Positions 55,702 through 64,000 of a stretch of DNA of 64,000 nucleotides are shown here, one piece after another. This DNA comes from Notospermus geniculatus. Taxonomy: Eukaryota > Nemertea > Pilidiophora > Heteronemertea > Lineidae. The notes beneath the pieces were generated by a model. The model was given only the letters and a program-made list of their open reading frames with translations. It searched no databases and was not told where the DNA came from. Both the position numbers and the translations under genes were made by a program. The stretch spans positions 347,660-411,659 of the forward strand of contig NMRB01000244.1 in assembly GCA_002633025.1 (NCBI GenBank). The letters run 5' to 3'. Every line of letters starts with the position of its first letter. The first letter of the stretch is position 1.

Positions 55702-56739
55702 ATGACTTCGGTGAGCGTGTCACATGGCGCCAGCATCGGCGAGAGCACTGAGCCAATGAGATGCGTTCGGTACGATTACATTCCGTTCACGGCATCACAC
55801 GTTACTATGTTCTTCTTCTTGCTAGACGTTCCATTTTACATGGTCGCCATATTCATCGGTTTAGTCGGTAACTGTTTATCTTTCGTCGTGTTGGGGAGGG
55901 AGAAACCATTTACGTCGACCTCAGTCTTTCTCCGCTGTCTCGCAGTGGCCGACGGCCTCTTCCTTGTGGGTCGTCTTTTACTTAGTTCACTCCCTCGAAT
56001 TCCTGAGTACTTTGGTGTGTTTGTAGAGTACATGGTATTTAGGACTATGGCTTATGGTTATATCCGGGCGTTTCTGTGGATGGCGAAGACATGGTCTGTT
56101 TATTTAACTGTGTTCGTGGCAGTGGAGCGATTCATTGCTATCTGTAAACCGCTGAAGGCTGCGTCGCTGTGTACCATCAGGAACGCTCGTTACGCTTGTC
56201 TCCTGACAGCTACATTCTCGTTTCTCTATCGATTTGTATTGTTTTTTGCGTACAAAACTATCTGGGCCTACGATCCCTGTACAGCGACATACATTCCCAT
56301 TCGGAAGAAAAAAGTGAAATTTTACTCCAATGTATATGTTTTGGCCATCTATGTCATCTTCCTGCATATGGTGATAACGACTTTGTTCCCTATAACTTTC
56401 CTTACATTCAGTTCGTATCGCTTGATAGCAGCTCTGAACAAATCAGTTTCAGGTCAGGCAGGCGGCAAGGCTGGTGCCCGAGCAAAGATGGGTACAGTCA
56501 GGGTTTTAGCGGTCGTCATCACTTTTAATGTACTTGAACTTCCTGGAGCCCTGATGCAGATTGTTGGAATGGGTGAGTACCTCTCCAATCATAATATTGA
56601 TAACGACGACGCCAAGTTAATGGCACTTGCTTTCTCCTACTTCCTTGGTTTGGTCAATAGTTGCGTGAACTTTTATATTTACTGTCTCACAGGGACCAGA
56701 TTTAGACGGACGTTGAAAGGGTTGTTCTCAAATAAGTGA
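55702..56739 (+). CDS. Rhodopsin-family (class A) GPCR, FMRFamide/neuropeptide-receptor-like, single exon, 345 aa
   Basis: This is a seven-helix plasma-membrane receptor, probably for a neuropeptide, with an ATG start (A at -3) and a TGA stop. Helices by hydrophobicity and landmarks: TM1 about 39-64 with GN at 56-57; TM2 about 74-96 with LAVAD (Asp84); TM3 about 120-145 ending ERF (Arg143) then IAICKPL; TM4 about 160-184; TM5 about 213-240 with Pro230; TM6 about 264-290 with LELP (Pro281); TM7 about 303-328 with NSCVNFYIYC. The NS..NF.IYC ending is typical of FMRFamide-receptor-like proteins (family knowledge). Oddities: ERF replaces DRY; NFYIY replaces NPxxY; the TM6 CWxP motif reads LELP; TM4 lacks its usual Trp; the TM3-top Cys is absent although Cys193 is present in loop 2; and the N-terminus has no N-glycosylation sequon. 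The third intracellular loop is short and rich in Gly, Ala and Lys. The ligand cannot be told from sequence. Confidence 0.93.
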   Translation: MTSVSVSHGASIGESTEPMRCVRYDYIPFTASHVTMFFFLLDVPFYMVAIFIGLVGNCLSFVVLGREKPFTSTSVFLRCLAVADGLFLVGRLLLSSLPRIPEYFGVFVEYMVFRTMAYGYIRAFLWMAKTWSVYLTVFVAVERFIAICKPLKAASLCTIRNARYACLLTATFSFLYRFVLFFAYKTIWAYDPCTATYIPIRKKKVKFYSNVYVLAIYVIFLHMVITTLFPITFLTFSSYRLIAALNKSVSGQAGGKAGARAKMGTVRVLAVVITFNVLELPGALMQIVGMGEYLSNHNIDNDDAKLMALAFSYFLGLVNSCVNFYIYCLTGTRFRRTLKGLFSNK

Positions 56740-56783
56740 TTCGGAACTCGGAATGATTTCATATGAATCAAGGAAGGGTTGCG

Positions 56784-56789
56784 AATAAA
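56784..56789 (+). terminator. Polyadenylation signal AATAAA of the GPCR gene
   Basis: A canonical AATAAA lies 45 bases after the GPCR stop codon on the same strand. It predicts a very short 3' UTR ending about 10-30 bases further on. Confidence 0.55.
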
Positions 56790-57479
56790 CGAGTTATGGT
56801 ACAGTCACATTTCCACCAATTCTGCCAAGGATGTGTTTCCGACGCCCGAACGGGCTAAAGAAAAGGGAAAATGACGGGTTGCCGGCCGGTGACCCGAGGA
56901 CATCTACGGCTGTGCTGAGCTCGGTAAGCTTGCCGCTTAGGTGATCGGAAGAAAATAACTCGGACTTATTTTCTTGCGGCCAGTTGTAGCTGAAACCCAG
57001 CTCGCTAGGGGATCCTTCATAATCCTTGACACGCCCGTCCTGCTCCCACCAGCCACCCGTCAGCCCCCCCCCCCCNAAGAACTGATAAACAATGAAACTC
57101 ACTGAACAGAAAGTGGATAGTATAACTTATAGCACAGTAGAGACCCCTATCGAGCGGTTGAAGTATATTCTGGATGGCCCCATTGTGTAGGCCTATAGTC
57201 GAGCAACGTTCTGTCTACGAACTAATTTTGCAAAAAGATAAAGATAAGATTAATTATTGTTATTTCTCGTGCCATAGGTATGGATTTCATAATTATGTGT
57301 GAATAGTTACGCTTGAAATAGGCAGGGAGGTCATTATTGAAGTACGTACATGTACTTGTATAAAAATTGCATTTGAGCGACGGAGTGTAGATTTAGAAGC
57401 GTCAGTAATTTATAGTGTTTAAAAAAGAGGTTCGGTTACAGCTTTTCAATACTCAATATACCATATTTTTGCTCGGTGC
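56790..57479. other. 3' flank of the GPCR, unannotated
   Basis: Poly-C with an N at 57076. A 102-codon minus-strand frame (56794-57102) crosses that N and has no recognisable domain. Confidence 0.4.
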
Positions 57480-57482
57480 TTA

Positions 57483-57631
57483 AGGGGCGAATCCACTGTC
57501 GCGATTTTGGCTTGAGACGGGGTTGCGATCCCTTTCGATTACCTTATAAGGACTTCCGATTGCCATACAAGGTGATCGCAAGGGATCGCAACCCCGTCTC
57601 AAGCTAAAATCGTGACAGTGGATTCGCCGCT
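57483..57631. mobile_element. TTA-flanked PIF/Harbinger-like hairpin MITE
   Basis: AGGGGCGAATCCACTGTCG pairs with CACAGTGG-type right arm ending GGATTCGCCGCT; the inner stem is GAGACGGGGTTGCGATCC. TTA flanks both sides (57480-57482, 57632-57634). Confidence 0.85.
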
Positions 57632-57839
57632 TTAGCGAATGCCGGTATCTCGTCATGAAGAACACAGTGAATTACATTGTTGGACACGAAGCGCATGGAT
57701 CATACAGCCTTTTGCTTCATGCTACTTTCAAAAACTTCTCAATGCAGCGTCTTGCATACCGTAGTGATGTGGGTTTTACACACTCAGGCTTTCATTCAAT
57801 TGCGCCTCATAACCGTCGTGCATGTATCACTTATTAGAC

Positions 57840-58235
57840 AGGTTTAGCACCTTTCCGACTCCGACTCCGACTTCAACTACGAGAAGGAATTGCAGTCCGC
57901 TGTGGACATCCTTGATTAAAACGAGTTGGTAGACGTTTTCAATTGATCAAACACCATAAATTGAAGGCAGAAAAATTTGGCATTATAAATTGGAAATACG
58001 GATAAATTATGAATATTGAACTCGTAATACTAGTCGTTACGACTTGAAGTACGACTATAATATTTGCGATTTAGGTGCACTTCCGATTACGAGTCTAAAT
58101 TATTCTGCCACAAAGTTATAGCATTTTACAATTTGCAAACGTCTATCAAATCGTTTTTATCAAGGATGTCCACAGCGGACTGCAATTCATTCTCGTAGTT
58201 GTAGTCGGAGTCGGAGTCGGAAAGGTGCTAAACCT
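57840..58235. mobile_element. AGGTTTAGCACCTTTCCGAC inverted-repeat element
   Basis: The ends AGGTTTAGCACCTTTCCGAC and GTCGGAAAGGTGCTAAACCT are complements, and the arms run about 100 bases (CTGTGGACATCCTTGAT included). No transposase frame. Confidence 0.82.
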
Positions 58236-59060
58236 CGCTATTAATAATTGAAAAACGCCCGACTTCAGTCGCACGCGGGGTGCTATCCATTCGAGATAAA
58301 CGATTCTACTAGATAACTGCTTGGTGACCAAATTCAAGCTATCTCCGATAAAATTGTACCTAAATATTTTCACAGTATCCCGCACGGCCCAGAAGACCAG
58401 ATTATTGACATCCCAATGGGACTTATCCCAGGTACATAAAACCGGCTAATAACACAAGGCGTGCTCAAATCAGTTGCATATGTTGACAAAAAATAAGTCA
58501 TATCTTCTACATCAACAGGCAATTTTGTGGCAAATTCCACAGCAAGCAGTCAAATTTTGTCAAACGGCTTCCCCACTGCTAAAACAAGCATTCAAGATTA
58601 CTGTCAAGATGGCATCTTCCGAATTAAGCCTCGCAGCCGCATTTATACCGGATGTCCCATGATGCTCAGGGTCATTGGTGACCCTGAGGTCAAGATGACA
58701 CGCGCTAGCGTCAACCTCAGAACAGGGCCTCTACAGAGTGCAGCGATAGCATGTCGTATGTAAACAAATCAAACGCATGCGACGACGTTGTCTGATTCTT
58801 GTTGTTTTCCTGCAACGCAGTTGAAGCAATGTTGATCTAGTAAACGTTATGCAGAATCCGGAGAAATAACAATGCATACAGTACCATGACGGAACGATGC
58901 TCGTCGCAGGTGGTTATCACAAGAATACGCCAATTAGAGACGGAGCCAGTTGTTGTAGGTGTGAGGCGCTTCCTAGTTCTTGTTTATCCGGAAAGAGCCG
59001 ATAACCGCATATTGACGGGTTTGCATCTGGTAGACTACTTGTTTAAACATCGCTGATTCC
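58236..59060. other. Unannotated sequence
   Basis: A 78-codon frame (58527-58763, plus) has no recognised domain. Confidence 0.35.
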
Positions 59061-59061
59061 G

Positions 59062-59126
59062 GTCTGTGGGTTCGAATCTGGTAGGAAGCAATGTCTTTCA
59101 CCTTAGAAACCTGATTTCTATTTCAT
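59062..59126 (+). mobile_element. tRNA-headed SINE, 3' fragment
   Basis: Begins at TCTGTGGGTTCGAATCTGG and keeps the complete shared tail through TTTCTATTTCAT. Confidence 0.78.
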
Positions 59127-59133
59127 GCGGATT

Positions 59134-59330
59134 CCGGTGTAATATTTTTCACTGCCCCCGTTTGCCAATGTCCCCCAACAAAATATTGACGGATTAAGGT
59201 GCGGCGTGACAATGTGGGGGGGGGGGCACTGATAAACATGTCTCTCTCCTTTTGATTGTCCACCACAAAATAAAACAGGCACTATCATACAGGAGACATT
59301 CTTATTCATTCCACCGGACCAGGGAACAGA
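59134..59330. repeat. CCGGTGTAATATTTTTCACTG element
   Basis: CCGGTGTAATATTTTTCACT, TGCCCCCGTTTG and GTCCCCCAACAAAATATTG match 55444-55630 in reverse. Confidence 0.6.
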
Positions 59331-60550
59331 CCGGTGTGAAAGGAATCTAAGTCCCCCTGGAATCAAAGACTGGTCTTTATTGTTCAGCGAGGGATTAGAA
59401 TAATATATGGCTAGAGAGACCATGACCATTCGAATATACCCTTTACAATAGCAGGGTATTGTTTGGCGGATCTGCATTCCTGGGACGCTGATTCCTGTCA
59501 GACCTGGCCTAGTTACCGTCCTCAAGTCTGCAGATGTAAAACTGAAAATGTCTTCTCTCTTTGTGTGAAACATGGTACCAAGAATGTCAACATTCGCTTT
59601 GCGAAGTTATCCGAATATATTCAATGGCCCCAACACGTTCAGATGCAGTCACCAACAAATTGCATATCATGACTTGCGTCTCATTTACGGTGATCGCCTT
59701 GCGTGAGCATTGGCACGCGATGTGATCAAGGAAACCAAGTATAGTGTTCCGCAGATGATAGTGTCACCTTGTGATCTTTTCATGCCACTCTGAGCAGTGG
59801 AACCGATACCTTAGTCAGAGCATTCTCGCCCGTAGGTCTACCGGTAACGATACCCTGTATTTGATAGTCATGGCGTGCTTCGTCTGTTCGCTGTTTCCCT
59901 CTAGTTTGGTGTTTCGTTTCATCTCACATGGAAACATTGTGAGAGATGTTTATAAACAAGAGTCAGAAATGTAGAAGAAAAAAATAAGACAAGTTGGAAC
60001 GCTGTGAATATGTCTGCGATTGTTGGGTCTGCGGCTGTAACAGGAGCGAAAAATACCCACGTAGTCACTATATGCGGTAATTGCATGTAACACCCTTCAC
60101 TCCGTTTGGTATTTCTCATTTATATGAGGGATAAGCTATAGAGATTTCATCGTCTTATCCTTTTGACCTCCTTCTTATCAGTCTGATTCGTCAAGATGTT
60201 GTTTAGGTTTTCCTCATTCGTCAGTGTTTTACAAATGACTTGTTTTATTACCTGTATCATTTTAGACACAGCACGAGGAAGCTTTCGTGTCCCCCAAAGC
60301 GTACGTGCGCTCAGATTTGACAGGGCCTTGGACGAGTTCGACGCAGTGTTCCCGGGACGCTGCTATGCAGCCACCTTGCGGAGCATTTGAGAACTTTGAG
60401 CTGAATGCCGTCATTGGTTTTTCTGTATATAGGGGAAACGGCTTGTGAGAGGCAAAAAACAGGCGGCGAGCAGTAATGACGTTATTTCCACCACCGCCAT
60501 TGACAAAATTCGGCCAATAATTGTCTCTTGAACCCTGTGCAGACGTAGTT
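59331..60550. other. Unannotated sequence
   Basis: No supported gene. Confidence 0.35.
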
Positions 60551-60720
60551 CAGGGCCGTATTTAAAGGTGGGGGGGGGGGGCGAGGGGGCAGTTGCCCCC
60601 TTGAGCCAACCAAAAAACGTGATTTTCATGCGGATTTTGGGCAAAAACGGCAAAAAGAGGTCTTCTGCCCCCCCTGAGAGGCTCCTGCCCCCCTGGACCA
60701 AAAAGTTAAATACGGCCCTG
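60551..60720. mobile_element. CAGGGCCGTATTTAA element with 5-bp TSD, copy 2
   Basis: Same ends and interior as 6636-6799. TAGTT flanks at 60546-60550 and 60721-60725. Confidence 0.88.
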
Positions 60721-60725
60721 TAGTT

Positions 60726-60836
60726 ACACGGTATACGGACACGCTGGCGAAAAATAGCCTAATAAATGGTTCAAGACCGCGAAACCTTTGTTCGCCAGCG
60801 TATCCGTATACCGTATACCTCTATGTAAACTCGGCC
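60726..60836. mobile_element. GTATACGG hairpin MITE, left end truncated or displaced
   Basis: ACACGGTATACGGACACGC pairs with GCGTATCCGTATACCGTATACC. The 5-bp-TSD element abuts its left edge; TTA lies to the right. Confidence 0.78.
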
Positions 60837-60985
60837 TTATTTAGGCAGACACAAGTAATGTGTGACGTTTTGCAGTGAGGCCCGTGTGACAATACAATAG
60901 GTTGACGAAAACAGTGAGTCTGTTTCCCAGTGTGTTCCGAACAACGGGAATCATACAGAAAAACGGCCACACTGAAAAACGTTAC

Positions 60986-61108
60986 ACCGGGTTTACATAC
61001 AGGTATACGGACACGCTGGAAAACAATGGCCTAGGGTTCAGGACCATGAAATGAAACCTTTGTTTGCCAGCGTGTCCGTATACCGTACACCTCTATGTAA
61101 ACTAGGCC
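60986..61108. mobile_element. GTATACGG hairpin MITE
   Basis: CCGGGTTTACATACAGGTATACG pairs with the right arm ending TCTATGTAAACTAGGCC. Confidence 0.8.
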
Positions 61109-61986
61109 TTTAAACGACTTCGACAACACGTTATGTGGCTAGAACACCTACATGTACTTTTATTGTGACGACAACATAGAAATGTGGAAAGTCTTTTCAC
61201 CCGGGTGGAAATTCGAGAAAAAATACAATAATGTTCAGAATATTTTAATGTGGACAAAAATATATACATGGCATGTTTGGGCCACCGTAGGAATCAACAT
61301 AGATGACCGACTACCGAGAAATGAAGAAAACAATCTATGCTGCAACACTTAATATGGCCAGTGAGTGTATACCCAAACAAATGTGACAAAACGTGCTGCA
61401 GACGGAACCCTAGTTATTATGACAATGTATTTGTCAAACTTCTGCCAACAACCATCTCTAAGTGGAAAGTAAAGTCGTCTAGTAAAAACGTACTTATTGC
61501 CATATAACTCTGTAGAATAATGCTTATTTCAGAAAAATAAACTTAAGTTACGTGTACAAGAACTGGATCAAGTATATAAGTCCATCTGTCAGTAATCGTG
61601 CTGAAGAACGGATTGTTCTCTCCGAATTCGGTTAATTATCAAACCCACTTGACTGACTGCGTAATTAACGCATAATTAGCCTCCCGTGTTGCATACCAGT
61701 GCCGCATTTTTTCTTGTTGATGCGTGATAACCTGGCGTGAGTGGACGCAGTCTTCCTACGCGTGCCGCGATTTTTTCGCTGTTCTGTCAAGCACACATTG
61801 TGAGGGCGTTCTAATTAGACATGATAGAAGAGTGGATCCGGTCTGAAGTAACCGCAAGACATGCCATAAAGATACTTCGGTCGTTTATTTATCGGTGTCT
61901 TATTTTGATGTCCTGAGCAAGCACCCGAGCGGATCTGATAGTTTCCACTTCGTGAACGTGCCACTCTCTCGCAGTCCACATCATCT
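61109..61986. other. Unannotated sequence
   Basis: No supported gene. Confidence 0.35.
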
Positions 61987-62140
61987 AATGCCCGCAGTAC
62001 ACGATCAAATTTTTCATCCAATTTTCTGAATATGCTCAATAAAGGCCTACATGCACGTTTATACACTGAAGCCCCAATAGGCCCGGAATCTGAATTTCCC
62101 AAAAAAATTGATGAAAAATTTGATCCTGTACAGCGGGCAT
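61987..62140. mobile_element. CCCGCTGTACACGATC hairpin MITE, copy 2
   Basis: ATGCCCGCAGTACACGATC pairs with the right end GATCCTGTACAGCGGGCAT. TA flanks both sides. Shared inner words with 33106-33263 include TCAATAAAGGCCTACATG, in reverse order there. Confidence 0.85.
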
Positions 62141-62226
62141 TAGCCTAGCTTTCCGGCATTCAAGCGTTTTAGCGCCCGTTTTCCTCGAGCCGAAAAGTTG
62201 ATCACGTGTACATTGTATTTCTATTG

Positions 62227-62354
62227 GGGAGTTTTCGCAAAGTCCCCGAAACGCCAACGCGAACGTCTCTCCTTTTGTTCGGTGCTCTGTTCGTGGCATT
62301 GAACAATGGGTTTGGTGTTCGCGTTGGCGTTCCGGGGGCTTTACGAAAACTCCC
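62227..62354. mobile_element. GGGAG-family hairpin MITE, copy with TATTG flanks
   Basis: GGGAGTTTTCGCAAAGTCCCC pairs with its complement. Here the flanks read TATTG on both sides (62222-62226, 62355-62359), unlike the TA of the other copies. Confidence 0.84.
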
Positions 62355-62689
62355 TATTGAGACATTTCTCACGCGCCAAAACGCGCGGATGGAAACGTCT
62401 CTACAGAAATGCACTTAGCTAGTTTTTGTTTTGGCGCGCTAAATCGCTCTAGTGGAAAGCTAGCCTTGCTGTATTTTCGTCCATTCTGCATGCGTTATGT
62501 TTCGTACTCGTTCATGTTGTTGGCGACATGACGTTATTGAATATTTTGGAGTGTCCAGTTCGGCGTGTGCCCAAAACAATAGGAAGCACATGGCTAAAGT
62601 CTCCGTCACATATCCACCGGGCCCCGTACGATTTTCCCCACCCAGCGGCTTGCCGTGGATTTTAGAGACAGTACGGGTCCATTACGATT

Positions 62690-62738
62690 TTCGTTTTCAT
62701 TTTCATGTTCATGTTCATTTTCATTCCTTTCTACGGTT
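62690..62738 (+). repeat. (TTTTCA/TGTTCA)n simple repeat
   Basis: About seven hexamers of TTTTCA or TGTTCA. Confidence 0.85.
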
Positions 62739-62915
62739 TTCATTCCCCGGGGATCAGGGGCAATCTGTCTGTTTTTACTCGCCGTACGGGCCCTGGAGTG
62801 GATGTGTGACGGGGGTTTTAGCAGCAGTGATAAAATTTCGAAGCCAATTTTCCATCTAGAGTGCCTTAAGATCGCCAGATTGGACTTCACTCCAAAAAGA
62901 ACAGCTATTCCGTGA

Positions 62916-63660
62916 AGCTGTTGTCGGTAACAGTCTAGGCGTACATAGTCGCCAATAGCGCAGAAGGACGCTTAGGTCTACTATGTCGCAGAAATAATTA
63001 CCCCAAACGAACCAGGAGAATATAGGCCTATTGAAAAATCATTTGAAAACATATTAATATACAGGGCCCATTATTTTCCTCAATTCTATTGGCCTGGTAG
63101 TGACTAATTGTTCGTGTGACTAGCCGTAATAGGACAATTTAAAGCGAAACTGGGTCGGACCACTCACTGCACATAAAGACTGGTAAATCACAACGTATAC
63201 ATGGCATTATCCAATAAAAAATGAAAAATGTTAACAATGTTTTCCCCAACATTACAGTAATATGTCATCAGTCATGTCCCTGATAAACCCAAGTCAAATA
63301 CTAGTACATGTTGTTGTGCCAGGCATTGCAAAGAACTGGCCTAAATGAAATTTCCGCCTCAGACAGTGGTCTCACTCCATCGCAGTGAAGTCAAACAGGC
63401 AACAGACTGATAATGTTTTCCTTAATATTTCTTGATGCCATCTATTAGAGTGGAAGCAAATGCTCACTGTCATTGTACACACGCGTAGCTACAGTGGAAA
63501 AACAAGCAGCAACATCATGACATGGGTTGGGCAACCACACGATTTTCCTGTTTTGATATGTTTAATAGTTAGACACTTTCACGGAAGGCTTTTTTATTAA
63601 ACAAACAACAATAGGTCTGTCGGACCTCAATCCTGCAGTGGCCTTCTCCATTACGGGGCC
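62916..63660. other. Unannotated sequence
   Basis: No supported gene. Confidence 0.35.
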
Positions 63661-63679
63661 GAAGCTATCTTTTTGTGCT

Positions 63680-63800
63680 GGGAGGGGGTCTGGGGAGCAA
63701 ACCTGCATTTTTGCCATTTTCCCGCCAAAATCTGCATGAAAACACGTGTTTCGGTGAACGTCGAAGGGGGCTTTGCTCCCGCCCCTATGCTAGCAACGGC
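63680..63800 (-). repeat. Decayed relative of the CAGGGCCGTATTTAA element
   Basis: TTTTGCCATTTTCCCGCC then AAAATCTGCATGAAAACACG resembles the reverse of the 6636 interior. The ends are lost. Confidence 0.4.
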
Positions 63801-63983
63801 CATGTAATTTTACTGATACTTGTTACTCTATACCTTCAGCAACACCAACAAAAGAGGAACAGCAATAAATTAAATAGGAGAAGCAGTTGTTGATGGAGAC
63901 ATTTAGAAGTCCAGCAGCCTATGGTCAGGTGAGTGAAAGATGGGTGTGCGCCCTCACTAGAATGTGAGAATACTAGAATGTAT

Positions 63984-64000
63984 TGGGGGGGGGGGGGGGT
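63984..64000. repeat. Poly-G tract at window end
   Basis: Fifteen or so G residues; the final base is T. Confidence 0.9.

Noticed and set aside
56794-57102. 102-codon minus-strand frame overlapping the GPCR 3' flank
   Set aside because: It crosses an N in a poly-C tract and has no domain or splice evidence.
59118-59573. 151-codon minus-strand frame
   Set aside because: It overlaps the 59134-59330 repeat and reads through its C/G runs; most likely a shadow of repeat sequence.

Overview
This window is eukaryotic, non-coding-rich DNA, most likely from a marine invertebrate deuterostome (echinoderm or hemichordate; amphioxus not excluded). The grounds are a FoxG/BF-1 gene, a multi-exon THAP gene with GT-AG introns, an intronless FMRFamide-receptor-like GPCR, very dense short palindromic DNA transposons, and many copies of the self-complementary words TACATGTA and TAGGCCTA. 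Species assignment is inference only.

Only three protein-coding loci are well supported. FoxG lies on the minus strand (33851-35104, intronless, 417 aa, complete). A THAP zinc-finger gene lies on the minus strand (exons 53138-52876, 52162-52012, 51825-51690, 51437-50927) and runs into a 307-base gap, so its 3' end is uncertain. A rhodopsin-family GPCR lies on the plus strand (55702-56739, 345 aa) with an AATAAA signal 45 bases past the stop. The three loci are about 16 kb and 2.6 kb apart, and nothing suggests that they work together.

The rest is dominated by terminal-inverted-repeat elements, almost all non-autonomous hairpins of 100-1200 bp. Grouped by visible target-site duplication (TSD) they are: TA-flanked (Tc1/mariner-like: 6847-7613, 17116-17732, 36810-37030, 40328-41500, and the GGGAG-ended family at 9246, 12885, 36034 and 39289); TTA-flanked (PIF/Harbinger-like: 7015-7406, 18092-18633, 26321-26709, 27798-28067, 57483-57631); TTAA-flanked (3229-3598); 9-bp TSD (Mutator-like: 856-1792, 15903-16007, 42591-43300); and 5-bp TSD (6636-6799, 60551-60720, 53841-54510). 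Many sit inside one another; the deepest stack, 16997-17844, is three elements deep. A tRNA-headed SINE is present in four places.

Region by region: 1-9 kb, hairpin elements and a degenerate A/T minisatellite; 9-20 kb, nested hairpins and a four-element chain that is duplicated; 20-33 kb, mostly unannotated AT-rich sequence with a few hairpins; 33.8-35.3 kb, FoxG; 36-45 kb, repeats, including an occupied/empty insertion-site pair; 45-50 kb, SINEs and quiet sequence; 50.4-53.2 kb, THAP gene; 53.8-57 kb, hairpins and the GPCR; 57-64 kb, hairpins and remnants.

Three single-N positions (18683, 24547, 37416) sit next to near-identical direct duplications. These look like unmerged contig ends or haplotypes rather than biology. 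I found no CRISPR array, operon or evidence of a prokaryotic-type system. The most unusual biology is the layered organisation of the transposons.
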